A stretch of DNA of 64,000 nucleotides from Mycobacteroides immunogenum (GTDB taxonomy: Bacteria > Actinomycetota > Actinomycetes > Mycobacteriales > Mycobacteriaceae), in NCBI RefSeq assembly GCF_001605725.1, contig NZ_CP011530.1, positions 1,984,001 to 2,048,000 of the forward strand. The letters run 5' to 3'. Made by a program: the position numbers and the translations under genes. The notes beneath the pieces are model-generated. The model was not told where the DNA came from. It made no database searches and worked only from the letters and a program-made list of their open reading frames with translations. Each line of letters starts with the position of its first letter. Position 1 is the stretch's first letter. Below, piece after piece: positions 15,985-25,473 of this stretch.

Positions 15985-17571
15985 ATGTCCGCTGTCATCT
16001 CCTGCAGCACAATCACCTACGTCCATCCCGACGGTTCCGTCGCACTCGACGGGCTCGACATGCTGGTCCCGGCGGGACGTTCTGGGCTGGTAGGTGTCAA
16101 TGGCTCCGGCAAGTCCACGCTGCTCAAACTCATCGCCGGCGAGCTACTGCCGACCTCCGGAACGGTGCACACCTCGGGCGAGATCGGTTACCTGCCACAA
16201 GATCTCACGATCCGCGCCGACCAGTCGGTGCCCGACCTGCTGGGCCTGACCCCGGTGCTGGCCGCCATCGAGGCCATCGAGGGTGGCTCCACCGACCAGG
16301 CCGACTTCGATACCGTCGGCGATGACTGGGATCTGGCCGAGCGGGTGGGTGCGGAACTGGATCGTCTTGGTCTGCCGACGGCGGTGCTGGACCGCACGCT
16401 CGGCGAGCTCTCCGGAGGAGAGGTCATCCGGCTCGGCCTGGCCCGGTTGCTGTTGCGCCGCCCGGACGTACTGCTGCTCGACGAGCCGACCAACAATCTC
16501 GACGGCGAATCCCGCCAGCACCTCTACAACGTGGTGTCCACCTGGCAGCGCACGCTGCTGGTGGTCAGCCACGACCGCGAGCTGTTGGAGCACGTGGAAC
16601 GCATCGGAGACCTGCGCGATGGCGCGGTGGCCTGGTACGGCGGCGGATACAGCGATTACGCGGCGGCGGTCGCGGCCGAACAGGAGGCCGCCGCCCAGGC
16701 GATCTCCACCGCCAAGGCCGAGGTGCGCCGTGAGCGCCGCGACCTCGCCGAAGCGGAACGGGTGATCGCGCAGCGGCGCCGCTACGGCGCCAAGATGCAG
16801 GCCAACAAGCGTGAACCCAAGATCGTCATGGGGCTGCGCAAACGGGCCGCGCAGGAATCGGCGGCAGCGCTTAAACAGACGCAGACCGACAGGCTGGACA
16901 AGGCCCGCGAAAATCTGGACGAGGCGCAGACCCGGCTGCGCGCAGACCGCTCCATCCGTATCGACTTGCCCGGCACCGAGGTTCCCTCCGGACGCGTCGT
17001 GCTGACCACCGAACAACTGGTGTTGCGCCACGGGGTGCCCGCACATCTGGATCTGCGCGGCCCGCAGCGCGTCGGGCTGGTGGGACCCAACGGCTCCGGC
17101 AAGACCACGCTGCTGCATACGATCGCCGGGCGCATCCCGGCCGCAGAAGGCACTGTGACGGTGCATGTTCCGCTGGGGCTGCTGCCGCAGCGCCTGGATC
17201 TGCTGGACGATTCGCGCAGTGTCGCCGACAACGTGGCTGGCCGCGCTCCGCACGCCGATATCAATGCGGTGCGGGCCAGGCTGGCGCGATTCCTGTTCCG
17301 CGGCAATGCCGCCGACAAGCTCGTGGGTGCGCTCTCCGGCGGTGAGCGGTTCCGGGCGACGCTGGCCGCCGTGCTGTTGGCGGACCCCGCGCCGCAGCTG
17401 CTGCTGCTCGACGAACCCACCAACAACCTGGACTTCGCCTCCTACGACGCGCTGGTCTCCGCGCTCGCCGAGTACCGGGGTGCGGTGCTCGTCGCCAGCC
17501 ATGACCTGGGGTTTTTGCAGGATATCGGGGCCCGGGAGACGGACTGGAGGGCCCAGCCGGTAATCGGGTAG
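15985..17571 (+). CDS. ABC-F ATPase, probable ribosome-protection resistance protein
   Basis: The 528-residue protein starts at ATG 15985 with GGAAGG eight bases upstream; the longer open frame to 15769 is not coding. It has two ABC domains and no membrane helices: Walker A G37-S44, signature LSGGE at 142, Walker B DE at 166-167, then Walker A2 at 367-374, LSGGE at 450 and DE at 476-477. The charged linker (about 225-330) is the P-site tRNA-interaction motif. Such proteins dislodge macrolides, lincosamides or related drugs from the ribosome. The WhiB7-type promoter and attenuator-like leader support a drug-inducible resistance role. Specificity cannot be read from sequence. Confidence 0.88.
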   Translation: MSAVISCSTITYVHPDGSVALDGLDMLVPAGRSGLVGVNGSGKSTLLKLIAGELLPTSGTVHTSGEIGYLPQDLTIRADQSVPDLLGLTPVLAAIEAIEGGSTDQADFDTVGDDWDLAERVGAELDRLGLPTAVLDRTLGELSGGEVIRLGLARLLLRRPDVLLLDEPTNNLDGESRQHLYNVVSTWQRTLLVVSHDRELLEHVERIGDLRDGAVAWYGGGYSDYAAAVAAEQEAAAQAISTAKAEVRRERRDLAEAERVIAQRRRYGAKMQANKREPKIVMGLRKRAAQESAAALKQTQTDRLDKARENLDEAQTRLRADRSIRIDLPGTEVPSGRVVLTTEQLVLRHGVPAHLDLRGPQRVGLVGPNGSGKTTLLHTIAGRIPAAEGTVTVHVPLGLLPQRLDLLDDSRSVADNVAGRAPHADINAVRARLARFLFRGNAADKLVGALSGGERFRATLAAVLLADPAPQLLLLDEPTNNLDFASYDALVSALAEYRGAVLVASHDLGFLQDIGARETDWRAQPVIG

Positions 17572-17665
17572 TGCACTACGCACGCCCGACAGACATCGCC
17601 CTACACACACTGAGCCCGTCATGTTCCACGACCGCGAACGCGCGGCCATGTCAAGGAGACTCACG

Positions 17666-18700
17666 ATGTGTTTCATTATCCCCCAAGATGTCCTGCTGCG
17701 ATTGGCCGACGACGACAGCGTCGCCGACGATTCGCGGACCGCCCTGGCCGCCACCGCCGCTTCCGAAACGGCCTGGCGCACACTGCGTGACGCGCACACC
17801 GAGGCCACCCAGGCCACGCTGCTGGCGCGTGCCGACGCGTTCGCCGGAGTGGCCAAGGCGCTGGCCAAGGCTCCCGGGACGCCGGTGTTCGACTGCAAGC
17901 ACACCACCTCGTTGCCCGGTATCGCGATCCCCAACCCGGGTAGCTCCGCGGATACCTCCGCCAAGCACGCCTTCACCGAAACCGCGGCGGTCGCAAAGTT
18001 TTACAAGGACTGCTTCGGCCGCAACTCGGTAGACGACGAAGGCATGACGCTGGTTTCGTCAGTGCACTACAGCGTCAACTACTCCAACGCGTTCTGGAAC
18101 GGTTCGCAGATGACCTACGGGGACGGCGACGGGCAGATCTTTGTCGACTTCACCGGATCCAACGACGTGATCGGCCACGAGCTGACCCACGGCGTCACCC
18201 AATACACGGCGGGCCTGCTCTACAAGAACGAGGCCGGTGGACTCAACGAGAGCATGTCGGATGTCTTCGGATCGATGTTCCGGCAATGGAGCGCCGGGCA
18301 GACCGTCGATCAGGCCGACTGGTTGATCGGCAAGGACATCATGGGCCCGCGCGCCATAGCAAAGGGCTTCACCTGCCTGCGCGATATGGCCGATCCGGGT
18401 GCCCGCCACTGCCTGGCGCCGCAGCCGTCGCACTACCGCGACTACGTCCCCGGCAGTGACCCCCACGAGAGCAGCGGCATTCCCAACTACGCGTTCTACC
18501 TCGCGGCGACCAAACACGGTTCGTACTCCTGGCAGGGCGTGGGGACGGTCTGGTACGAGGCGCTGACCAGCCCCAAGGCACGTCCGAACATGAAGATGAA
18601 GGCCTTCGCCAACCTGACCCGGGAGATCTCCGCGGCCAACGCGGCCACCGAGTCGGTGCACAAGGCGATTGACGACGCGTGGACCGCGGTCGGGCTGTAG
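17666..18700 (+). CDS. Protealysin-like M4 metallopeptidase, copy 1
   Basis: The 344-residue protein starts at ATG 17666 with AAGGAG upstream. It has no signal peptide. It begins with a short propeptide of the protealysin type (FIIPQDVLLRLA) instead of the long thermolysin propeptide. Zinc ligands are His171 and His175 in HELTH and Glu195 in GGLNESMSD; the catalytic His is in SDPHESSGIPN. The family cleaves before hydrophobic residues. It sits upstream of an emfourin-like inhibitor gene and a second copy of itself. Confidence 0.92.
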   Translation: MCFIIPQDVLLRLADDDSVADDSRTALAATAASETAWRTLRDAHTEATQATLLARADAFAGVAKALAKAPGTPVFDCKHTTSLPGIAIPNPGSSADTSAKHAFTETAAVAKFYKDCFGRNSVDDEGMTLVSSVHYSVNYSNAFWNGSQMTYGDGDGQIFVDFTGSNDVIGHELTHGVTQYTAGLLYKNEAGGLNESMSDVFGSMFRQWSAGQTVDQADWLIGKDIMGPRAIAKGFTCLRDMADPGARHCLAPQPSHYRDYVPGSDPHESSGIPNYAFYLAATKHGSYSWQGVGTVWYEALTSPKARPNMKMKAFANLTREISAANAATESVHKAIDDAWTAVGL

Positions 18701-18710
18701 CGTCGGCGAC

Positions 18711-18974
18711 ATGGTGGAGTACCTCATCGACAGACGGGGAGGATTCACCGGGCTACCGGCCAGCGGCACGGTTACTGACCAGAGCTTGGACCCCGACGCG
18801 CGACGCGCACTGGATGGATTGTTGGACAGCCCCGGGTCGCTTCCGAGCGACCCGGGCGCTGACCGTTTCACGTACACGGTGACTCGCGTCAGCGGGTCGG
18901 ATCGGACCACCCGGAGCATCCCGGAGAGCCTGCTGCCCGATGCCGTGCGGCAGTGCGTGCAAGAACGGATCTGA
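18711..18974 (+). CDS. Emfourin-like M4 peptidase inhibitor
   Basis: The 87-residue protein starts at ATG 18711, ten bases after the first M4 peptidase. Its pattern, a starting strand, RRGGFTG, an acidic stretch ending DARRALDGLLDS, then FTYTVTRVS and a final SLLPDAVRQCV helix, matches emfourin, the protealysin inhibitor that is normally a gene neighbour of these enzymes. Placement between two M4 genes strongly supports the call. It would keep the cytoplasmic peptidase silent. Confidence 0.75.
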   Translation: MVEYLIDRRGGFTGLPASGTVTDQSLDPDARRALDGLLDSPGSLPSDPGADRFTYTVTRVSGSDRTTRSIPESLLPDAVRQCVQERI

Positions 18975-19045
18975 CGAACCGGACTTGACATTTCACCGCA
19001 CGCGCGAAGAGCGAGTATGTGCGCCAGCGGGTAGGGTCGGTTGGA

Positions 19046-20086
19046 ATGTGCCAGCGATTCATCATTCCTCCGGCCGTACTATCCCGACTGGCTGAGGATG
19101 GTGACATTGCCGAAGACTCGCGCGCGGCGCTCTCGGCCACTGCTGCCTGTGAATCTTCTTGGCGTGCCTTGCGTAACGCGCACACCCGGGCCACTCAGGC
19201 CACCCTGGTGGCAAGCCGTGACGCCATCGGTGCGGTCGCCGCCGGGCTGGCCAAAGTTCCCGAGACGCCGGTGTTCGATTGCCGGCAGACCACCTCATTG
19301 CCGGGTGTGGCCGTGGCCGATCCCGCTGCCTCCGAGGACGCCACGGCCAACCGGGCGTTCAACGAGACGGCGGCGGTCGCACAGTTCTACCGGAAGTGCT
19401 TTGGGCGCAACTCCGTTGACAACGCGGGGATGACGCTGGTCTCGTCCATTCACTACGGCGTGAAGTACTCCAACGCGTTCTGGAACGGCTCGCAGATGGC
19501 CTACGGTGACGGCGACGGTCAGGTCTTTCTGGACTTCACCAAGTCCAACGATGTGATCGGCCACGAACTGACACATGGGGTTACGCAATTCACCGCCGGT
19601 CTGAACTACGAGAACGAGGCCGGCGCGCTGAACGAGAGCGTCTCGGATGTCTTCGGATCGATGTTTCGGCAGTGGCAGGGGGAGCAGACGGTCGACAAGG
19701 CCGATTGGCTGATCGGCAAGGACATTCTGGGCCCGCGCGCCGTCGAGAAGGGGTACACCTGCCTGCGCGATATGGCCGACCCGGCCGCCGCCCATTGCCT
19801 CTCGCCGCAACCGGCTCACTACCGCGACTACGTGCCGGGTAGCGACCCGCATGAGGGCAGCGGCATCCCCAATCACGCGTTCTACCTCGCCGCCACCAAA
19901 TACGGCGCGCACTCTTGGGAGGCCGTGGGCACGATCTGGTACGAGGCGCTCACCAGCCCGAAGGCGAAGAAGAACATGACGTTCAAGGCGTTCGCGAAGC
20001 TCACCCGGCAGCTCGCCGCAGCCCGTACGGGGGCGGACTCACCCAAGACGGCGATTGACCAGGCGTGGACCGAGGTAGGGCTTTAG
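19046..20086 (+). CDS. Protealysin-like M4 metallopeptidase, copy 2
   Basis: The 346-residue protein starts at ATG 19046, in the same position as copy 1. It is highly similar along its length, with propeptide motif FIIPPAVLSRLAED closer to the protealysin PPYxL box. HELTH, GALNESVSDVFG and SDPHEGSGIPN are all intact. It clearly arose by tandem duplication. Its last four bases overlap the convergent gene. Confidence 0.92.
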   Translation: MCQRFIIPPAVLSRLAEDGDIAEDSRAALSATAACESSWRALRNAHTRATQATLVASRDAIGAVAAGLAKVPETPVFDCRQTTSLPGVAVADPAASEDATANRAFNETAAVAQFYRKCFGRNSVDNAGMTLVSSIHYGVKYSNAFWNGSQMAYGDGDGQVFLDFTKSNDVIGHELTHGVTQFTAGLNYENEAGALNESVSDVFGSMFRQWQGEQTVDKADWLIGKDILGPRAVEKGYTCLRDMADPAAAHCLSPQPAHYRDYVPGSDPHEGSGIPNHAFYLAATKYGAHSWEAVGTIWYEALTSPKAKKNMTFKAFAKLTRQLAAARTGADSPKTAIDQAWTEVGL

Positions 20087-20400
20087 TCGTCCTGCCAGAA
20101 GTCGGGGCAGGAGATATCGACGTAGACAGTGGTGAAGGTTTCTACCGCTTTGCCCGAACGGTTCGGGTTGTGGACCGCCAGCACCCGGCACATGTCCAGC
20201 GGGGTATTGCTGTTGCCCATCACGTAGTTGATCTGGACGTCGTATCCTTCGTCCTCCAGATCAGAAATGGTTTGCGACGGCGATTCGCCACCGACCGGCA
20301 GCGCGGGGGCGGCCCCGGCGATGGCGGGGAAGGACAGGGATACGGCAATAGCGCCGAGCCACAGCGGCATTAGCGCGATGCGGCCTCTGGGTGATGCCAT
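20083..20400 (-). CDS. Small secreted protein of unknown function
   Basis: The 105-residue protein starts at ATG 20400 with GGAGGT six bases upstream. It has a signal peptide ending AIAGAAP. The mature part has two Cys (DMCRV, ISCPD), probably a disulfide, and the sequence TISDLEDEGYDVQINYV, which is common in small exported mycobacterial proteins. No enzyme motif. Confidence 0.75.
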   Translation of the reverse strand: MASPRGRIALMPLWLGAIAVSLSFPAIAGAAPALPVGGESPSQTISDLEDEGYDVQINYVMGNSNTPLDMCRVLAVHNPNRSGKAVETFTTVYVDISCPDFWQDD

Positions 20401-20499
20401 GGCATACCTCCAACGGACAGTGACTATCGCCGTCCTCCATCATGTTAGCTCGCTCGGCTGAGGCAAGATGGCCTGCGACACCTACACGAGGAGAGACCG

Positions 20500-21639
20500 A
20501 TGACGTTCTCGTCCGAACACGACGACTTTCGCAGCACTATCCGCAGGTACATCGAAGAGAAGATCAACCCCCGCGTCGACGAGTGGGAACGCGAGCAGAT
20601 GATGCCGCTGCACGACGTGATCTCCGATATGGCCAAGCTCGGATTCGTCGGCCTGGAATACGACCCCGAGTACGGTGGGCAGGGGGCCGATCATCTGTTC
20701 ACGCTTGTCCTCGCCGAAGAACTCGGCCGAGTGGACCACGGCTCCTTCCCGATGGCCTTCGGGGTTCACATCGCGATGGCCACGCCGTCGCTGCACAAAC
20801 ACGGCAGTGACGCACTCAAACGCGAGTTCCTGGCCCCAGCGCTCACCGGTGAGCAGATCGCCGCGATCGCGGTGACCGAGCCCGACGCCGGGTCCGATGT
20901 GGCGGGCATCAAGACCCATGCCCGGCGCGACGGCGACGACTGGGTGATCAACGGCTCAAAGATGTTCATCACCAACTCGGTTCAGGCCGACTGGCTGTGC
21001 GTGCTGGCACGCACCTCCGATGAGGGCGGCTACGCGGGCATGAGCCAGATCATCGTGCCGACCAAGACACCCGGATACCAGGTGCGCAAGCTCGACAAGC
21101 TGGGCATGCACGCCTCCGACACCGGCCTGATCACCTTCGACGATGTGCGGGTGCCGGTGTCCAACACCATCGGCGAGATCGGGCGTGGATTCCAGCAGCA
21201 GATGTCGCAGTTCGTCATGGAGCGCATGTTCGGGGCGTACGGCATCCCCGCCAGCGTGAACCGGGCGCTGCACCGCACCAAGGAATACGCGTTGGCGCGA
21301 CAGGTGTTTGGCAAGCCGCTCACCAAGAACCAGCACCTGGCCTACCAGTACGCGGGGCTGGCGGCGCGCGCCGACATGTTGGAGGTCTACAACCGCGACA
21401 TCGCCGCCCGGTACATGGCGGGGGAGAACGTGACCCGCAAGGTCACCATCGCCAAACTGACTGCCGGGCCGCTGGTCCGTGAGGCCGGCGATTGGTGCCT
21501 GCAGGTGCACGGCGGCATGGGCTACATGACCGAGACCTGGACCTCGCGATTCTTCCGGGATCAGCGCCTGCTCAGCATCGGCGGCGGCGCCGACGAGGTG
21601 ATGATGCGGGTGCTATCGCAGATCGACGGATTCTCCTGA
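20500..21639 (+). CDS. Acyl-CoA dehydrogenase (FadE)
   Basis: The 379-residue protein starts at ATG 20500 with GAGGAGA upstream. It has the full ACAD fold: N-terminal helical domain, FAD/substrate block AIAVTEPDAGSDVAGIKTHA, GSKMFITN, and the C-terminal QVHGGMGYMTE. It oxidises an acyl-CoA to the enoyl-CoA with FAD; chain specificity cannot be told. It overlaps the convergent isochorismatase gene by 27 bases. Confidence 0.9.
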   Translation: MTFSSEHDDFRSTIRRYIEEKINPRVDEWEREQMMPLHDVISDMAKLGFVGLEYDPEYGGQGADHLFTLVLAEELGRVDHGSFPMAFGVHIAMATPSLHKHGSDALKREFLAPALTGEQIAAIAVTEPDAGSDVAGIKTHARRDGDDWVINGSKMFITNSVQADWLCVLARTSDEGGYAGMSQIIVPTKTPGYQVRKLDKLGMHASDTGLITFDDVRVPVSNTIGEIGRGFQQQMSQFVMERMFGAYGIPASVNRALHRTKEYALARQVFGKPLTKNQHLAYQYAGLAARADMLEVYNRDIAARYMAGENVTRKVTIAKLTAGPLVREAGDWCLQVHGGMGYMTETWTSRFFRDQRLLSIGGGADEVMMRVLSQIDGFS

Positions 21640-22263
21640 GAGTTCCTTTTCCACCGACGCCACATCGGTGACGTTCACGCCGATGAGCGTCAGATCGTGC
21701 AGCCGCTCCGGCGTCACCTGCGAGGTCGCGTCCTCGACGACCACCGCGCGGTAGTCCCGCTCGGAGGCGTCGAACAGGGTGGCGCGCGGGCAGTTCGGCA
21801 GATTGCAGCCCGCCACCACCACGGTGGACACATCGTGGTCACGCAGATGCCGCTCCAGCTCCGTCCGGTAGAAGGCACTCCAGCGCGGCTTGAACAGAAT
21901 GTGCTCGCTGGGTCCGACTTGCTGGAATCCGCCGGCCAACAGCAGCTCGGAATCGAGCTGCTCCCCGCCGGGCAAGAGTTCGGCGGGGATCTGTGAACCG
22001 TCGGTGCCCGGCGCGGCGACCTCGCGCCCCGCGAGAATCTCCGCACGGCGCGGCAGATCGGTGTCGCTGCCACCGGGCACATACAGCCGCACCACATGCA
22101 CGATTGGGCGGCCGGCCGCGCGGAACGCCGAGACCAGGCGGGTGAGGGCCGGAATGCGATCCGCGGTCCCCGGCACTGTCATTGCGCCTGAGACAAACTC
22201 GGCCTGCACATCGATGACCACCAGGGCTGAGCTGTCCCACTCGGGAGCTACGAAACTAGTCAC
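21613..22263 (-). CDS. Isochorismatase-family cysteine hydrolase
   Basis: The 216-residue protein starts at GTG 22263, overlapping the TGA of the upstream gene (GTGA). The catalytic triad is Asp in VVIDVQ, Lys in LFKPRWSAF and Cys in a divergent AGCNLPNCPRATLFDASERDY, where a second Cys follows. Members hydrolyse amides, nicotinamide or isochorismate; the substrate is not clear here. Confidence 0.88.
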   Translation of the reverse strand: MTSFVAPEWDSSALVVIDVQAEFVSGAMTVPGTADRIPALTRLVSAFRAAGRPIVHVVRLYVPGGSDTDLPRRAEILAGREVAAPGTDGSQIPAELLPGGEQLDSELLLAGGFQQVGPSEHILFKPRWSAFYRTELERHLRDHDVSTVVVAGCNLPNCPRATLFDASERDYRAVVVEDATSQVTPERLHDLTLIGVNVTDVASVEKELSGESVDLR

Positions 22264-22886
22264 TCCCCAACATTAGGTGCCCAATCCGGTGACCGGCCCA
22301 GGTGGCGCAGGATGAGGCCGAGATCGTCCTGGCCCTCGGTTCCGATCAGGGCGCGCGCGAATACCGATCCCTCGGCAGCACGGAAGTCGCCGTCGGGCAC
22401 CGCCAATGCGATCGGGACGGCTGCGGCGATCACGTCATCGGGCAGCGCGAACGGGGCGCCGATGCCGCGCGCCGCATCCCAGCCGTGCACCACGTAGTCG
22501 ATGAAATGAAAGCTGATGGCCGTGGCGCCGGGAAAGACGGCATCAGGACCAAGCTCGCCGAGTGTGAACGTCGCCTCCAGCACTCCGTCAGCCGCGAAGG
22601 CCGCGAGTACGTCCTCAACCGCCCGCCGGTAGGCGCCCGCTGGGTCGGCAGTCACCGCGGCGGCGACGTTGGCGGGGTCCCACACCGCGGGATCGCCGCC
22701 GTTACCGCGGGCGGCGGCCGCGAATCCATGGTGCTGGACGGTCATATGGGTCAGCAGGTCGGACAGCGTCCATCCCGCGCAGGGAGTCGGGCGCGGCAGG
22801 TCCTCCCGGCTGATCGCCGCGACGATATCGGCGGACGCCAGCACGGCGATTCTGTGCACGTCTCGAAGATCAGTTTGCGTATTCAT
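22260..22886 (-). CDS. TIGR03086-type DinB/MDMPI-fold metal protein
   Basis: The protein has about 208 residues from ATG 22886 (GTG 22892 is also possible). It starts with a helical DinB/maleylpyruvate-isomerase N-terminal domain: PTPCAGWTLSDLLTHMTVQHHGF supplies metal-binding His, and FHFIDYVVHGWDAARG the second half. Such proteins bind a divalent metal and may use mycothiol. It is cotranscribed with the cysteine hydrolase. A perfect 28-bp palindrome lies just before its start. Confidence 0.85.
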   Translation of the reverse strand: MNTQTDLRDVHRIAVLASADIVAAISREDLPRPTPCAGWTLSDLLTHMTVQHHGFAAAARGNGGDPAVWDPANVAAAVTADPAGAYRRAVEDVLAAFAADGVLEATFTLGELGPDAVFPGATAISFHFIDYVVHGWDAARGIGAPFALPDDVIAAAVPIALAVPDGDFRAAEGSVFARALIGTEGQDDLGLILRHLGRSPDWAPNVGE

Positions 22887-22889
22887 GCA

Positions 22890-22917
22890 CACATCATATG
22901 CGCGCGCATATGATGTG
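22890..22917. promoter_or_regulatory. Perfect 28-bp palindrome
   Basis: CACATCATATGCGC (22890-22903) is followed directly by its exact reverse complement. It lies between the glgP stop and the start of the TIGR03086-type gene. It could be an operator for a dimeric repressor controlling the downstream pair, or a terminator stem; it has no T tract, which favours an operator. Confidence 0.6.
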
Positions 22918-22932
22918 CCAAGGTGTATATCT

Positions 22933-25416
22933 CTACACCTGGACGGTGACCGGCTGCACGCCCCAGATCTCGTCGCAGTACTCGCTGATGGCGCGGTCCG
23001 AGGAGAACTTGCCGCTGCGAGCGGTGTTGAGGATCGACATCCGCGTCCAGGCCGTCACGTCATGCCAGGCCTCGGACACTCGCTGCTGGCATTCGATGTA
23101 GGAGGAATAGTCGGCCAGCACCAGGAACGGGTCATGGCTGCGCAGCGAGTCCACAATCGGGGCGAACACTGACGGGTCGCCGTCCGAGAAGTGGCCACTG
23201 GCAATCAGATCCAGCACCGCGCGCAACTCGTCGTTCAGTTCGACGAAGTCCTCGGGCCGGTAACCCTCGTGCACCAGGCGCTCCACCTCATCAACGGTCA
23301 GCCCGAACAGGAAGAAGTTCTCGGCGCCGGCTTCGTCGCGCATCTCGACATTGGCGCCGTCGAGCGTGCCGATGGTCAGCGCCCCGTTGAGCATGAATTT
23401 CATGTTCCCGGTGCCTGACGCCTCCTTGCCCGCGGTGGAAATCTGCTCCGAAAGATCGGCCGCCGGGTAGATCAGGTGCGCGCTCTTGACGTTGAAGTTG
23501 GGCAGGAACGCCACCTTGATGAACTGGCTGACGTGCGGGTCGTTGTTGACGGCCTCGGCCACCGCGTTGATGAGCTTGATAATGCGCTTGGCCATGAAGT
23601 ATCCGGGTGCCGCCTTGCCGCCGAAGATGAAGGCGCGCGGCGCGATCCGCAGCTCCGGGTTCTGCTTGAGCCGGTGGTACAGCGTGACGATGTGCAGCAC
23701 ATTGAGGTGCTGGCGCTTGTACTCATGAATCCGCTTGACCTGGATGTCGAACATCCAGGTGGGGTCCAGGTCCACTCCGGTGGTCGCCAGCACATACTCG
23801 GCGAGCCGGGCCTTGTTGAGGCGCTTGACCTCTCGCCACTGCATCCGGAAGGACGAGTCCTCGGCGTACGGCTCCAGCTCGCGCAGCCGGTTCAGATCGG
23901 CGATCCAGCCCTCGCCGATGGCGTCGTCGAGCAGCTCGCGCAGCCCCGGGTTGGCCAGCGCCAGGAAGCGGCGCGGCGTCACCCCGTTCGTCTTGTTGCT
24001 GAACCGCTCTGGCCACAGCTCGTAGAAATCCTTGAGCACGCTCTCCTTGAGCAGCTCCGAATGCAGCGCGGCCACACCGTTGATGGCGTGGCTACCGACG
24101 GTGGCCAGGTGCGCCATCCGCACGCTCTTGCCGCCATCCTCACCGATGAGCGACATCCGCCGTACCCGGGCGTCATCGCCGGGGAAGCGCGACCGGACCT
24201 CGTCCAGGAAACGCCGGTTGATCTCGTAGATGATCTCCAGGTGCCGGGGCAGTGATTCGGCGAACAGCCCCAGCGGCCAGGTCTCCAGCGCCTCGGGCAG
24301 CAGGGTGTGGTTGGTGTAGCCGAAGGCGGTCACGGTGATCTCCCAGGCCTCGTCCCAGCCCAGTCCGCGCTCGTCGATCAGCAGCCGCATCAATTCGGCG
24401 ACACCGATAGAGGGGTGAGTGTCGTTGAGCTGCAGGGCGAACTGCTCCGCCAGCTCGTTGACCGGGCGCTCGGCCACGTCCTCCAGGATGTGCAGCACCC
24501 GCTGCAGCGAGCAGGACACAAAGAAGTGCTGCTGCAGCAGCCGCAACCGCTTGCCGGCCTCGGGCTCGTCATTCGGGTACAGCACCTTGGTGACGGTCTC
24601 GGAGGAGACTTCGTCCTCGACGGCCTTGTAGTAGTCACCGGCGTTGAAGGCGTCCAGTTCGAAGGACTGCACGGCGCGCGCACTCCACAGCGTCAGCGTG
24701 TTGCAGGTGTTCACGCCGTAGCCCTGGATGGGAGTGTCGTAGGGGATGCCCTTGAGGAAGCGCTGCGGAATCCAGCGCGCCCGGAAGTTTCCGTGCTCAT
24801 CCAGATACTGCTCGGTGTGGCCACCCCACCCGACGATGAAGTTGAGGTCGGGTTTGGCTATCTCCCAGGGATTTCCGTTGTCCAGCCAGTTGTCGGTCTT
24901 CTCGACCTGCCACCCGTCGCGGATCTCCTGATCGAAGATCCCGTACTCGTAGCGGATGCCGTAGCCGATCGCGGGACGATCCAGTGTGGCCAGCGAGTCC
25001 AGGTAGCACGCCGCGAGCCGGCCCAGGCCGCCATTGCCCAGGCCCGGCTCTTCCTCACACTCAAGCACCTCGTCAAGGTCCTGGCCCAGCGCCGAAAGGG
25101 CATCACGGGCCTGCTGCTCGATCTGCAGGTTCAGCAGATTGTTGCCTAGCTGCGGCCCCATCAGGAACTCGGCCGACAGGTACACCGCCACCTTGCGGCT
25201 CAGATCCAGGTAGGTCTGCATGCTAGCGATCCAGCGCTGCTGCATGCGATCTCGGGTCGCCAGGGCCAATGCGCGGTAGTAGTGGGCGGGGGTCAGCACA
25301 CTCGCCGGACGCCCGATCGAGTACCGCAGATGGTCGGTGATGGCTCGCTGCAGGGTCTCGGCATTCAAACCGGTGCGGGAATGCTCGTCGTGCTCGAGCT
25401 CGGCGAAGTTCGTCAT
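22933..25416 (-). CDS. glgP: Glycogen/maltodextrin phosphorylase
   Basis: This is an 827-residue GT35 phosphorylase of normal length. The pyridoxal-phosphate lysine is Lys673 in EASGTGNMKFMLNGALTIGT. The N-terminal region has GLGNGGLGRLAACYLDS and GYGIRYEYG, also family-defining. It releases glucose-1-phosphate from alpha-1,4-glucan. A small hairpin (AGGTGTA/TACACCT) overlaps the stop codon. The gene downstream is not glycogen-related. Confidence 0.97.
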   Translation of the reverse strand: MTNFAELEHDEHSRTGLNAETLQRAITDHLRYSIGRPASVLTPAHYYRALALATRDRMQQRWIASMQTYLDLSRKVAVYLSAEFLMGPQLGNNLLNLQIEQQARDALSALGQDLDEVLECEEEPGLGNGGLGRLAACYLDSLATLDRPAIGYGIRYEYGIFDQEIRDGWQVEKTDNWLDNGNPWEIAKPDLNFIVGWGGHTEQYLDEHGNFRARWIPQRFLKGIPYDTPIQGYGVNTCNTLTLWSARAVQSFELDAFNAGDYYKAVEDEVSSETVTKVLYPNDEPEAGKRLRLLQQHFFVSCSLQRVLHILEDVAERPVNELAEQFALQLNDTHPSIGVAELMRLLIDERGLGWDEAWEITVTAFGYTNHTLLPEALETWPLGLFAESLPRHLEIIYEINRRFLDEVRSRFPGDDARVRRMSLIGEDGGKSVRMAHLATVGSHAINGVAALHSELLKESVLKDFYELWPERFSNKTNGVTPRRFLALANPGLRELLDDAIGEGWIADLNRLRELEPYAEDSSFRMQWREVKRLNKARLAEYVLATTGVDLDPTWMFDIQVKRIHEYKRQHLNVLHIVTLYHRLKQNPELRIAPRAFIFGGKAAPGYFMAKRIIKLINAVAEAVNNDPHVSQFIKVAFLPNFNVKSAHLIYPAADLSEQISTAGKEASGTGNMKFMLNGALTIGTLDGANVEMRDEAGAENFFLFGLTVDEVERLVHEGYRPEDFVELNDELRAVLDLIASGHFSDGDPSVFAPIVDSLRSHDPFLVLADYSSYIECQQRVSEAWHDVTAWTRMSILNTARSGKFSSDRAISEYCDEIWGVQPVTVQV

Positions 25417-25473
25417 GTCACCACCGTGCCATCGAATGGGCCACGGGAAAACCGGAAACAGGCGACCGGCAGG

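Noticed and set aside
16144..17976. Minus-strand frame of 610 codons
   Set aside because: Spans both the ABC-F gene and the start of the M4 gene antisense; no ribosome binding site.
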